Under the pieces are notes generated by a model that ran no database searches, was not told the origin of the DNA, and saw only the letters and a program-made list of their open reading frames with translations. From assembly GCA_001600095.1 (NCBI GenBank), contig BCIX01000001.1, forward strand, positions 4,613,198-4,677,197: a DNA stretch of 64,000 bases. Reading direction: 5' to 3'. Shown piece after piece: positions 24,401 through 33,518 of this stretch. The position numbers and the translations under genes were made by a program. The stretch's first letter is position 1; the number at the start of each line of letters is the position of its first letter. Source of the DNA: Bullera alba. Its lineage: Eukaryota; Basidiomycota; Tremellomycetes; Tremellales; Bulleraceae.

Positions 24401-24592
24401 ACTGCTTCGCAGCTGAGAAGGCGGCAGGGCATTATGTTGGGCCGAGGAAGGCGGACCCCAGGGATCTGAATCGAGATCAGGAGGCGCTGGCGACGACGAA
24501 GGTGATCTCGATGGAAAGTCTAGGGGAGCAGCTGTCGCCGTAGGTTTTGCAGTCGTCCCCCATGAAGGTCCAGTAGCCCAAGGATCCTCCAT
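21480..24592 (-). CDS. Disordered protein with DFGDF motifs, probable AP-1/clathrin accessory (1001 aa, 3 exons)
   Basis: The CDS is complement(join(21480..23436, 23492..23631, 23684..24592)); the frame closes over 3006 bp. The start is MEDPWATGPSWG at 24592. The N-terminal third is acidic and rich in Trp-Gly pieces (DPWGGGGDD, EDGWGGVQP). A short, likely helical segment follows (REKVEALKNNWKEVSVASIG, DEQKLAQALEKLNEETFEKL). The C-terminal two thirds are disordered with repeated acidic-phenylalanine motifs (FDFGDFG, DDFGDFGDFSDFDE) and a DLLGGLDF box. DFGDF-type motifs bind the gamma-adaptin ear of AP-1 and GGA in aftiphilin and gamma-synergin, and DLL-type boxes can bind clathrin. A trans-Golgi/endosome clathrin role is therefore my inference. 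No catalytic domain is seen. Its start lies 274 bp from that of the next, divergent gene. Confidence 0.8.
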
Positions 24593-24866
24593 TGCGGGAC
24601 GTGGATGCTCACTTGTGAGCTCGTATGCAGTGTGAAATGATTGCAATGTCAACGTGTCGAGATGGAAAGGTCGAATGGCCCAGGCGGTTGGTTTTGTTGT
24701 TGGATCCGCGAGTGAATTCCAACGCGTACTGCAGTCTCCTCCGAGTCTCCTCTCATCGACCCCGTTTGCGTCCAACAACAATTCCACCTTGAGACATGCG
24801 AGCATAGCTGTCCAGCGAGTAGCTCACCAACCCGGTCGGTAACTGCATACACAGTGAATACGAAGC

Positions 24867-25529
24867 ATGACGGAGAAGTCCCGACGACCACCAATACCCA
24901 CAACGACATCCCCTTCGTCGTCAGGTCAACCACTTCACAATCGCTCGACGTCACTCTCTATCGCACGCTCGCCCAGTGTATTGGCCTCTGCCGGACCTTT
25001 CGCCTCGCCCGCCAACGAAGATGATATCGAAGCTCTATCGGCGTTCAACTTTGGTCTATCCCTAACACCCTCATCGTCAATTCAGTCCCATCCCCCGACT
25101 TCCCCTCCAATCACCCCAGTCAATGGCAGGCGGCACTCTGACCATTCTGGTGAATCGACAAATTATACACTGTCGAGAACGATATCGCATCCGCCGTCCT
25201 ATAGGCATTCCAGATTGAAATCCGGCACAGAATCCTATGACGACGAGTACGATGATGGAGAAGGTCAAGATTCTGCGGTCCCCCTCCGCAAGACGGTCTC
25301 TTTCGCTCAAGAAGACAACGTTCGGGAGTACACGAGGAACACGGAAGAGTTCACGCGCGAGGGAGAGAGGGACGCAGGAGACGTAGTGGGCGAAGGAGGT
25401 TTCACGTATACTGGGGGATTTCAGAGTATAGACAGCAAGGAGATGATAGGCATCGTCGTTAGCTTCTCTGCTGTGGCCGTTCTGGCTCTGGCAGCGGGTC
25501 TGACGACGGTGTACGACTGGGTATTCTAG
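24867..25529 (+). CDS. Small protein with one C-terminal membrane segment, unknown function (220 aa)
   Basis: A single exon starts MTEKSRRPPIPTTT and ends at TAG 25527-25529. The first ~180 residues are polar and Ser/Pro-rich (ARSPSVLASAGP, TPSSSIQSHPPTSPPITP), with an acidic patch (YDDEYDDGEGQD) and then a KTVSFAQED segment. The last 30 residues hold a hydrophobic stretch (MIGIVVSFSAVAVLALAAGL) ending VYDWVF. There is no signal peptide, so a tail-anchored or type II topology with a cytosolic N-terminus is likely. It is divergent from the DFGDF gene and convergent with TOP1. I do not recognise the family. Ser/Thr-Pro sites suggest phosphorylation. Confidence 0.65.
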   Translation: MTEKSRRPPIPTTTSPSSSGQPLHNRSTSLSIARSPSVLASAGPFASPANEDDIEALSAFNFGLSLTPSSSIQSHPPTSPPITPVNGRRHSDHSGESTNYTLSRTISHPPSYRHSRLKSGTESYDDEYDDGEGQDSAVPLRKTVSFAQEDNVREYTRNTEEFTREGERDAGDVVGEGGFTYTGGFQSIDSKEMIGIVVSFSAVAVLALAAGLTTVYDWVF

Positions 25530-25657
25530 ACCCGGGTGCGGGGGGACAATCACGACACTATTTAACGACAATGCACGATATCGATACATGAACAACAACG
25601 GGTGGATACTATGGCATATCTTATACGAATCGACGAGCGGTTTAGAAAACCCAGTCG
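25514..25657. repeat. Inverted repeat spanning two convergent stop codons
   Basis: The 19 bases at 25514-25532 (plus strand) match 17 of 19 bases of the reverse complement of 25639-25657. Each arm encodes the terminal Asp-Trp-Val-Phe-stop of a different gene. The spacer is 106 bp. The arms could pair in read-through RNA of either gene. Confidence 0.8.
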
Positions 25658-28600
25658 GCGTCGGCTTCTGCTTCGGCCCAAGGGAACTTTTCACGCCTGG
25701 ATGATGGTCAGCTAGATCTTGGACGTCACTTAAGACACTCACAAAGCTTTCGAGAACAGTCGTTCCAGAGGGACATCGTACTTTCTTGCCCAAGCCACCG
25801 TAAGACGAGGATCCTGGAGCTGGTCAGAGGGGAGACTTTACAGGTAACAGATCGAACTCACAATGTAGTTGATCTTGGAAGTACCCAGAGCGACATCTTT
25901 GGTCTTGTCTCTGTCGCTCATCTGCACCTTGGCAGCTGCGATTCGCTCGTCCATTTTGGAGATCTGCTCCAGTAGCTTTTCCTCGGTAGCTACTCATCAC
26001 GTCAATCGACGATCTCAAATTGGTCTGATATCCACTCACCCCCTCGCCTGGGCTCGACGTGCTTGGTCTTGCGCTCCTTTGCCAGCGCCTTGAACTCCGC
26101 CTTGATCTCTTTCAACCGCTCATCCAGGTCCGATTTGGGTTTCTTCGGTTCCTTGTTCTCCACTAATTTGAGGTTTTCCTTCTCGAACTTCTTGGCCGCT
26201 TGATCCAGTGCCTTCTCCTTCAGTTCCTCCTCATGACGCTCCATGAACTCTTCATCCATATCCGATTCGTCGGCAGCAAGCTCGGATTTCTTCTTTTTGA
26301 GCTTCGGCTCCAGGGTGAATAGCTGGTATCGCAGCTTCATTCGTTGGTACTTGAGAGCTCGAACCTGCAAAAGATGAGCTTGCATTCTCGCTGCGAGGAT
26401 GGTGTACTTACCTTGTCACCCATCTTGGCGAAACTCTCGGCAAAGCCCTTGCTGACAGTCTTTTGATGGTTACACAAGATAGCAACGTCCCTGTTTGCGA
26501 CGTTGTATGCCGAGATCTTCTCTTGTATCGATCCATTAGGCGGCGTGTTCTTCAATTGCTGCTGGAAAGTCCACGATGCGTTGTAGGTACGGAATACCTT
26601 GGCCGTGAGGCCTTTCATCTGATCGTTCAGGTACTTGTTGAGCGTTGCGGTCTGAAGCCAGGGTCAGTCAACATAAAGTCGAACCAGAATATTCCTACTC
26701 ACCGTCAATCTGTCGAACAGATCATCTCCCTTTTTCTTCGGCTCCGCTTTGAAGATCTTGATATTCTTGAATACCTGAGTATCGACGTCCACTTCCTGGT
26801 GAAACCTCATCGAATCTTTACCCAAGAAGTCGAAGACGACCTTGTTGGGCGGCTCCAGGGTGACGTGCTCGTATCGCAGCGAACAACAACCGACAGTATC
26901 GGCCTCATCTTCGCCTTTCTCGTTACCAGCTCGCAGAGCCAGACGATCGATGAAATACAGTGCCGTCGCCCGTTGGCGATCAGCCATGACTTTCGACTTG
27001 AGATCCTCCGTGTAGTCTTTTCGGATCTTGTCGACGTGTTTCTACCCCTGCGGTTAGCTATTGTGTGGAACATCACACCTCGATTGGCTTACGATGAGTT
27101 CTCTGGCCTTTTCAAACTTGGCTCGATCACTTTGTCCTTTCCAGGAACTGCCAGCTGCCAGGAAGACGTATTTCGCCTGGTTGTTCACATTTTCCTTCCA
27201 ATGCGCCAACCAAGTGACCGTGCTGTCGTGCTGGACCTATGAAGCGTCAGTAAATGCAAAAGTACTGATATGACAGTGAGACTCACTCCACCCCAGGTTC
27301 CTGGAATATTTGGTACAGGGACTGGAGCGTCTTTACCGATATTGAGGATGATGTCCTCCGGCCGCAGACGTTTCTACGAGCGCCGTCAGCACAGTCACAG
27401 TCACTCGGAACGCGCATGAACTCACTTTCAATGTACCCTTTCTCGGATGATCGCCTCGACCTCGGAACAAGCCTGGAGGTTCCGCTCGAAAGTTGCCGAG
27501 TTTCTCCTCTCTCCCATCAACCTCCGCAAATAGATATGGCTTCTCTAGCTCGTCCTTCGCCTCCTTGATCCTGAAGCGGACGTCAGCGCGCAGACGTGAA
27601 AAGCGAAGCGAGACTTACGCTTTCTTCTGGTCTTTCGTCAACGACTTCTTCTTCTCCCTTTCCTGTTCGAAGTATTCGTACATCGGGGTGAAGTCGCATT
27701 TCTCCAGCGAAGTGATTTTGATGCCCTCTTTCTGGAGAGACATAAGCTTGAGCATTGACAGGGGTTGCAAGCCAGGGTTTAGCTCACCGGGGGATGGGCC
27801 GTGACAATCGCTTTGAAGTCTCTGAAAAAGTTTGTCTGGAAGACCTTATCTTGAACGTGATCTGTGGCCAACATAGCACCCCAAAAGCCCGCGACTTCTT
27901 CTGACTCGGGCGGCAGCGTCAACGGTGTGCCTGTTACAAAGTCAGCAGACAACTGGAGCTCGGGTAGAACCTCGGCTCACCGTCGTACTTCATCTTGACA
28001 CCCTTTGGCAACGGCACATATGCTGGAGGGAACAGCACGGCGTTGTGTTTCAATGTGGTCCATTTCACCGAGCCATCGCCCATCGCATCTTGCTCCCACC
28101 ACTTGTACTACGAGGACATCAGCCAAACCCGGTTCAAACTTGCTAGATGCAAGACCAACCTTGTCATCCTCCTCTTCTCTGTGAATAAGTCAGCATGATG
28201 CTCAAAGATACGCCGAGAGACTCACTCTTTCGCTTTCTTCTCTTTCTTCACCTGGGCAGAAGACTTCTCCTCCTTCTTTGCCTTGCCATCCTTCTTCGCC
28301 GCGGGCTTCTTCTTGGCCAGTGGCTTCTCGTCCTCACTTTCCGATTCCTGCTTGGCCTTGGCCTTCGACGCCGATCCATTGCTCTGTTTGGACTTGGCGG
28401 GAGCTGCCTTCTTCTTCGCTAGTGGCTTCTCATCCTCTGAAGACTCTGACACTTCTGACGACTCCTCATCGCTTTCTTGCTTCGCTTTGGCTTTGCCCTT
28501 GGCCGGGGCTTTGCCCTTTGCGGGCGCCTTTCTGGCCAGAGGCTTCTCATCGTCCGAGTCGGAAGAGTGGGAGGAGGTGGACTTGCGAGCCTGCTTGGAA

Positions 28601-29060
28601 CGACCATTGCTCTTTGGCTACCGGAGTTAGTAACCCAGTCTGAGTTGATCAAGGTAATCTCCTACGCACTGCCTGAGGCTCCGCTTTGACTTTTGGCGAC
28701 GACGGTCCTGCATCCGACTCGCTATCACTGTCCACTACCCTCTTCTTCGCCTTCGCATTGCCGACTGATGCTCTGGGCTTTTTGGCCTATCTCAAAAGGT
28801 CAGCACTACTAACCTAGCCAACAAAGTGGAGGTCGTCCACGCACCAGTGGTTTTTCATCTTCACTGCTGCTATCGCTCTTCACCACTCGCTTCTTGGCAT
28901 TTCCATTCGCTTTGCTAGCTGGAGGCTTGCCGTTGGTCCCTGGTGCACCGTTGACGCCTGGGTGTTGGGGTACTTCCACCTGAGGCGCGTGCGACGCGAC
29001 GACTGAGGGGTCCATCTCCAATGTGGGGGCCTCCACCGCCATTGGTTCTGGTGCTGACAT
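25642..29060 (-). CDS. TOP1: DNA topoisomerase I (type IB), about 16 exons
   Basis: The start used is [16 protein letters not shown] at 29060 and the stop TAA is at 25642-25644. The N-terminal third is a disordered Lys/Glu/Ser domain with four copies of a 'S(E/D)DEKPL(A/V)' phospho-acceptor/NLS-like unit, each followed by basic residues. The core follows: [21 protein letters not shown], and [19 protein letters not shown]. All five catalytic residues are present: Arg in LALRAGNEK, Lys in DFLGKDSMR, Arg in FRTYNAS, His in CNHQK, and the nucleophilic Tyr in SKINYIDPRL (codon 25865-25867). A highly charged linker (residues rich in Lys/Glu, 26050-26330) joins core and C-terminal domains. The enzyme nicks one strand through a 3'-phosphotyrosine and relaxes supercoils during transcription and replication. 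An in-frame upstream ATG at 29186 could add a mitochondrial presequence (separate entries). Exon joins are inferred from splice signals and family alignment. Confidence 0.95.
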
Positions 29061-29190
29061 CTTGCTTCGAGGTCTATAAGTTCGGATTTGTTGAAACCAA
29101 GGTACCGCTTGCCGTGATAGAGTGTTTGGTCGCAAGCACAGTCTTTGTTGGATGAAAGGGAAGGCAAGTCGGAGGGCTCTAGTCATTCAT
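29061..29190 (-). promoter_or_regulatory. TOP1 5' leader: in-frame upstream ATG with presequence-like extension and a 3-codon overlapping uORF
   Basis: An ATG at 29186 is in frame with the TOP1 start at 29060, with no stop between. The 42-residue extension begins MTRALRLAFPFIQQRL and ends IRTYRPRSK. It has no Asp or Glu and nine Arg/Lys, the composition of a mitochondrial targeting presequence. The upstream ATG has T at -3 (weak), while the 29060 ATG has A at -3 (better). A further ATG at 29190 opens a tiny frame (Met-Asn-Asp-stop, stop at 29181-29179) that overlaps the presequence start codon. Confidence 0.5.
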
Positions 29191-30012
29191 ATGAGATGGA
29201 GGCTTGGAAACGGACAAGTCCGCGGTTTTAATCCCTGGCGGGTGGACGATCCGCATCCCGCGCCGGATTTAACCAAGTCCGTTAATGCCGAGTATAACGC
29301 CGAGCGTGGCAAAGTTAAGCAGCTAGCCGCGCTCTGTCTGCCTTCCGCCTGGAGCGGGAATCATGACTTCACCGAATGAGTACCGATTCCGGAGCGCATT
29401 TCCTCCTGCCATCAGCCAGCTAGCTTGTTGTACATCGACTTTGCCAGTGCTGAGAGCAGGCCAAGGTCAAATGTCAACACCTCTCACCTGGATACGGGAG
29501 ATGTACGCCTCCGCCGTTCGAGACCGTCGTCTCCACCGAATACTCGTCGATGATCTCGGACCTGACGATCCGGGCGGACTGATCAGATCATGACATCTTC
29601 AAAGCTGGTCTGGGCGTGTTTCACGGCGCTCGACCATCCAACCTCCTTTGTCAACGCCATTCAACCTCATTCAACCAACGCCGAAGACGGTGAGGCTTGA
29701 AAGGGCTTGAGTGAGAACGTGTGAACATGACATGCAAACACTGTCGGCTGACGGAAGGACAGCTCGTACCTCGAAACACACATCCCACATCAATCAACAC
29801 TCTCCGCCTCGACTTTTGATTGAAAGCTTGATTGCTTCCCTGTGCTCCAGGTCTTGACCCGGCCCCCTTGACAACGTCTTAGATAGCGTCCTTCCGTCAC
29901 TGGTCCCCACCTCGACGCCATCGACCCCTTGCTTCGTCATTGCGATCTCAGCCAGGTACGATTATACTTCGGCGTCAGATCGTCATTCAGCAACTCCAAG
30001 ATTGTATGAACC
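29191..30012. other. Divergent intergenic region between TOP1 and the 1062-aa gene
   Basis: No gene is supported here. The region carries the promoters and leaders of TOP1 (minus) and of the gene starting at 30013 (plus). A GTACGA...TTCAG segment near 29957-29991 could be a 5' UTR intron of the plus-strand gene, but the donor is weak. Confidence 0.4.
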
Positions 30013-33000
30013 ATGACGAAGAATGAAGCGAGTATAAAGAATCCCACAGATTCAGCTCAATCACGACCATCTTCTCCTCCCGTCAGTCCAGCAGGAGATA
30101 CAAACGGCGCACCCAAGAGGAAATCCTGGTTCAATCACCTTCGCAATCCCGCTCGGAGCAAAGATCCTCCACCATCCTCCTACCAACCTCTTGGAGCGAT
30201 AGTCCAACAAGAGGAAGCAGGAGGCGACAAGACCGACAGATTGAGACCAATCCAATTCTCTCCGAATCGCATAGCCACTCTATACGTCACTCCCTCCGAG
30301 CGCAATCTCTACCTCGCGGCCATGGCTCATCTGAGTGAAGACCCTCGGCCACTACCATTATGGTCAGAACCCGCACCGACCCTCCCTCAATTCCCTATAT
30401 CACCCACCATCGAGCACGGAGCCCACTCTAACGTCCAGATGCCGAATGGAGCCGTCTTCTCCCCTACGTCGCCCACCTCACCGTACGGCGCTTCTCACGG
30501 TGACCACCTGCCGCTGTCGTCGCTAGCCATGTCACCCAAGCTGGTCACTTCACCGAATCTGCCGTTGACAGGGTCTGGATTGCAGATCCGAGACGAGTTT
30601 AGGAACATTGGTCGTCCTCAGACCACCGCCACAAAGCACGCCCTGCTATCGCTCAATCCTCCCGGATCACTGCGATTCACCGGATTCCCTCTCGCCGCTC
30701 TGATCGCCATTGACGAGGTGTTGATCGAGAATTGGCCATTGGGCGTCCTCAAGAGAAGCGATTCTGTCGATGCTCTGAAGAAAAGGCTCTCCCAGGACAG
30801 AGATGCTGAAATCATTTGGAAAGTCGATCTCGAAGGGAAGGCTTGGAAAAGAAAGGGTAGTCAGGAGCTAGAGTGAGTATCCGATAACCTGTGGAAGCAT
30901 CTCACTGATCTCATTGCCCAGCTCTGTGCGGCTTCTCTTGGCCATCCTCACCAAGCTAGGTGTATACGGGTGGTCCGTCGTAGATTCGGTGAAAGCAGCT
31001 GGAGTCAAAGTGAGTACTAGGTAGACATTCGCTAGAGTCAAAGAAGCTGAACCTTATGGTAGAAGGACTCCCACAATCTGCTCACGAGATACTCCGCCGC
31101 CACAGAGGAGCTTCCTCCCTGCCTCTTCGCCTTGTCTTTTCCTCGTGAGCTTTGCGAACGAATTCCTCTGCCACGATAAGCTGACAATACTATAGTACCT
31201 GATCGTATTTCCGTCATATCTGCACCATCCAAGTCGACTCCTGCACTCATTGCCGCCGTGCGAAATGCAATCTCGTCAAACCCCTACAACACCGGAGGTC
31301 ACTCCCGCATGGCCACTGGAGATACTACAATGACCGCTGGAACTGCTTCGTCCGAGACTTCCAAGGTGGTCTGGGGGAAAGGCAACGAGATCAAGCTAGA
31401 GGGATGGGTACATCATGGCGTGTATCGATTCTGGGTTGGGGGAATGAGGCGTTGGCTTGTCGGTAATGTCAAGAAGAAGGTCGTGGACAAGTGAGTGGCT
31501 TCAGGATCGCATTCCCGTTCGCGCACTGACTTCCCCAGTCTCCATCCTGGCTTGCTCATAGGAATTGTCAACAACCTCGCCGCTCTGCACTTCTCGCTCG
31601 CCGCCTCTGTACCGCTCTTGCCTGTCACCAAAGGCCGTGATATCCTTTTCTTCTCCAGCACACCTCCATCTGGCCTCACACATTTGGACACTTTCAAGCC
31701 AAACACTTCAGGAACCAATACCGCTGGTTCTGAGTCTCCAGTTTTCGTATCGCCAGGCAGCTCACCTCGAATGACTGCTCCTCCTCTTCCACCTCGACGC
31801 GATCCAGGCCAAACCGGGTTCGCAGACAGTTCGAATGCTCAACCCCTCTCTCCCCGACCAGCCGGGACGGAAAGACGAATCCTGCCCTGGACATCGATCT
31901 TGAGCGATGCACCTGGAAGCGATCAAAGGGCGGCGTCACCTGCGAAGTCGAGTGGACATAAGCACAACCTCAGCCAAGGCTCTTCTACGGCAGCACCCCC
32001 ACCCTCGGCCATGCCGGTCATCAGCACCGGTCGTCTTCGTACTTCATCGCAGGACTCATCTCGTCCCCTGATTGGACACGGTGGAAGTAGCTCGGTCCAA
32101 TCTTCGCCTAGACCACGGAATGTGTTGATGAAGAAGGCCTCTTTGCGAAGACACAGAAGTAATTCTGGCAATAACACACCAACAGCACCAGCCTCGCAAG
32201 CCCGTGATACCATCGAAGGGAGCGACAGTGAGAAGTGGTCCATGATCGACGTTCCCGCTCACGTCGGTAAGCTGGGTATCGCGGACCAAAGACCAGAGCA
32301 AGATGTTGCGACTACGAATCAAGACGTGTTCGCCAGGACTGTACCTCCGACTCAAATCACCAATATGGGCGGTCCAGCTCCAGGAAGACGTTATGGCAAT
32401 ATCGAGGCGCCGGCCGCTCAGTCTCGACATGTAGTTCAGCCATTGCAACACGGTGGCTATGGCGGCATCGAGGTTGTCGAGCCCAACGTCTCGTCGTCTG
32501 CTGCATCAGCGAAGTCAGTATCCACCGACTCGAACGAGTACCTCCCTACCAACTCGATGATGGATAATGAAGCGGTACCCCCAGGCCAGCTGTTGAGTCT
32601 CGGTGGACCATACAACCCCGAATCGGTCATCGGTCTCCAGTTGCACACTGTCCCTCCGCCAGCCCAAGGTCATATCAGTACCACTGCCCACGACGGCTTC
32701 ACCACGACTACCTCTGCCCCCATTTCTGTTCCTGTCAAGGAAACTTCCACCGCGCCGAAAAGGACGAACGAGGCAGTGGTCGATGTAGGGGGCGGGATCG
32801 GCATACCGAGCATGTACGGCAGCGTGCACAATATGGGCACTACGAGGTCGATGATGTCTGGTATCTCCGGGACCACTCACTTCCCCGAACGACAGGGCGA
32901 ACCAGCGATTTACGGCCAAATGCAGTCGCAAGGACAGGTTCCGGAACCGGGTCAATCAGGTGGTCCGCCGCAAGTTCCAACACGACCTCATATCCCTGGT

Positions 33001-33402
33001 GGTTGGCACACGAGCTTCAACAACGGCGCCAGCGCGGAGCCTATGCCGGCCACCGTCGCCTACGGGGGCAATACGGTCACTTCAGTACCGGATATTGCCT
33101 CCGCGTCAACGGAGGCGGCGGTTCTCGACACCAATGTCACCGATTTTCAAGCTCTAGACCCATCCCTCCCCGTGGATCTCCCACAAGCTGAGGCCGAGGA
33201 AGTGGACGCAAAAGGGAAAGGCAAAGAAGTGGGAAGCAAACCAGCTGGCATGCTAGGAAGGATCCTGAAAGGGCCCAGGAGTCCAGCAAGGAAGGTTGGC
33301 GGTGGAGCGGGTAAAGACTCGCATCAGGCTTTGCGAGAGGTCAGCAGCGGCACTTCCCCGGTGAATGCGGGCAGCTCAAAGACAAAGGTCATCATCAAGT
33401 GA
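30013..33402 (+). CDS. Conserved-looking N-terminal domain plus disordered tail, unknown function (1062 aa, 5 exons)
   Basis: The CDS is join(30013..30872, 30922..31009, 31063..31144, 31196..31490, 31539..33402), all in frame. After a Ser/Pro-rich start (MTKNEASIKNPT) the sequence from about residue 75 to 520 looks partly folded: RPIQFSPNRIATLYVTPSER, PGSLRFTGFPLAALIAIDEVLI, SVRLLLAILTKLGVYGWSVV, IKLEGWVHHGVYRFWVGGMRR, LHFSLAASVPLLPVTKGRDI. The four introns fall in this part. From ~residue 540 a single long exon encodes a Ser/Pro/Gly-rich disordered tail ending in a basic stretch (MLGRILKGPRSPARKVGG). No membrane span, signal peptide or catalytic motif is evident. I do not recognise the family. 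It is convergent with NAR1, with 116 bp between the stops. Confidence 0.75.
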
Positions 33403-33518
33403 AGGACACTATGGACTGTGCAGTAATGTAGACACACGTAGATAGGTATGGGCGAGACTCGATATCCCTAATAATGCATCGTGTAGTATGGTCATGAGTC
33501 ATGTGGATCGTACGGTGA

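Noticed and set aside
25077..25793. 238-codon minus-strand open frame antisense to the small membrane-segment gene
   Set aside because: It is a shadow of the plus-strand coding frame and crosses TOP1 exons in another frame.
29191..29600. Possible tRNA or small RNA in the TOP1 upstream region
   Set aside because: No T-loop GTTCRANNC pattern or cloverleaf pairing could be found.
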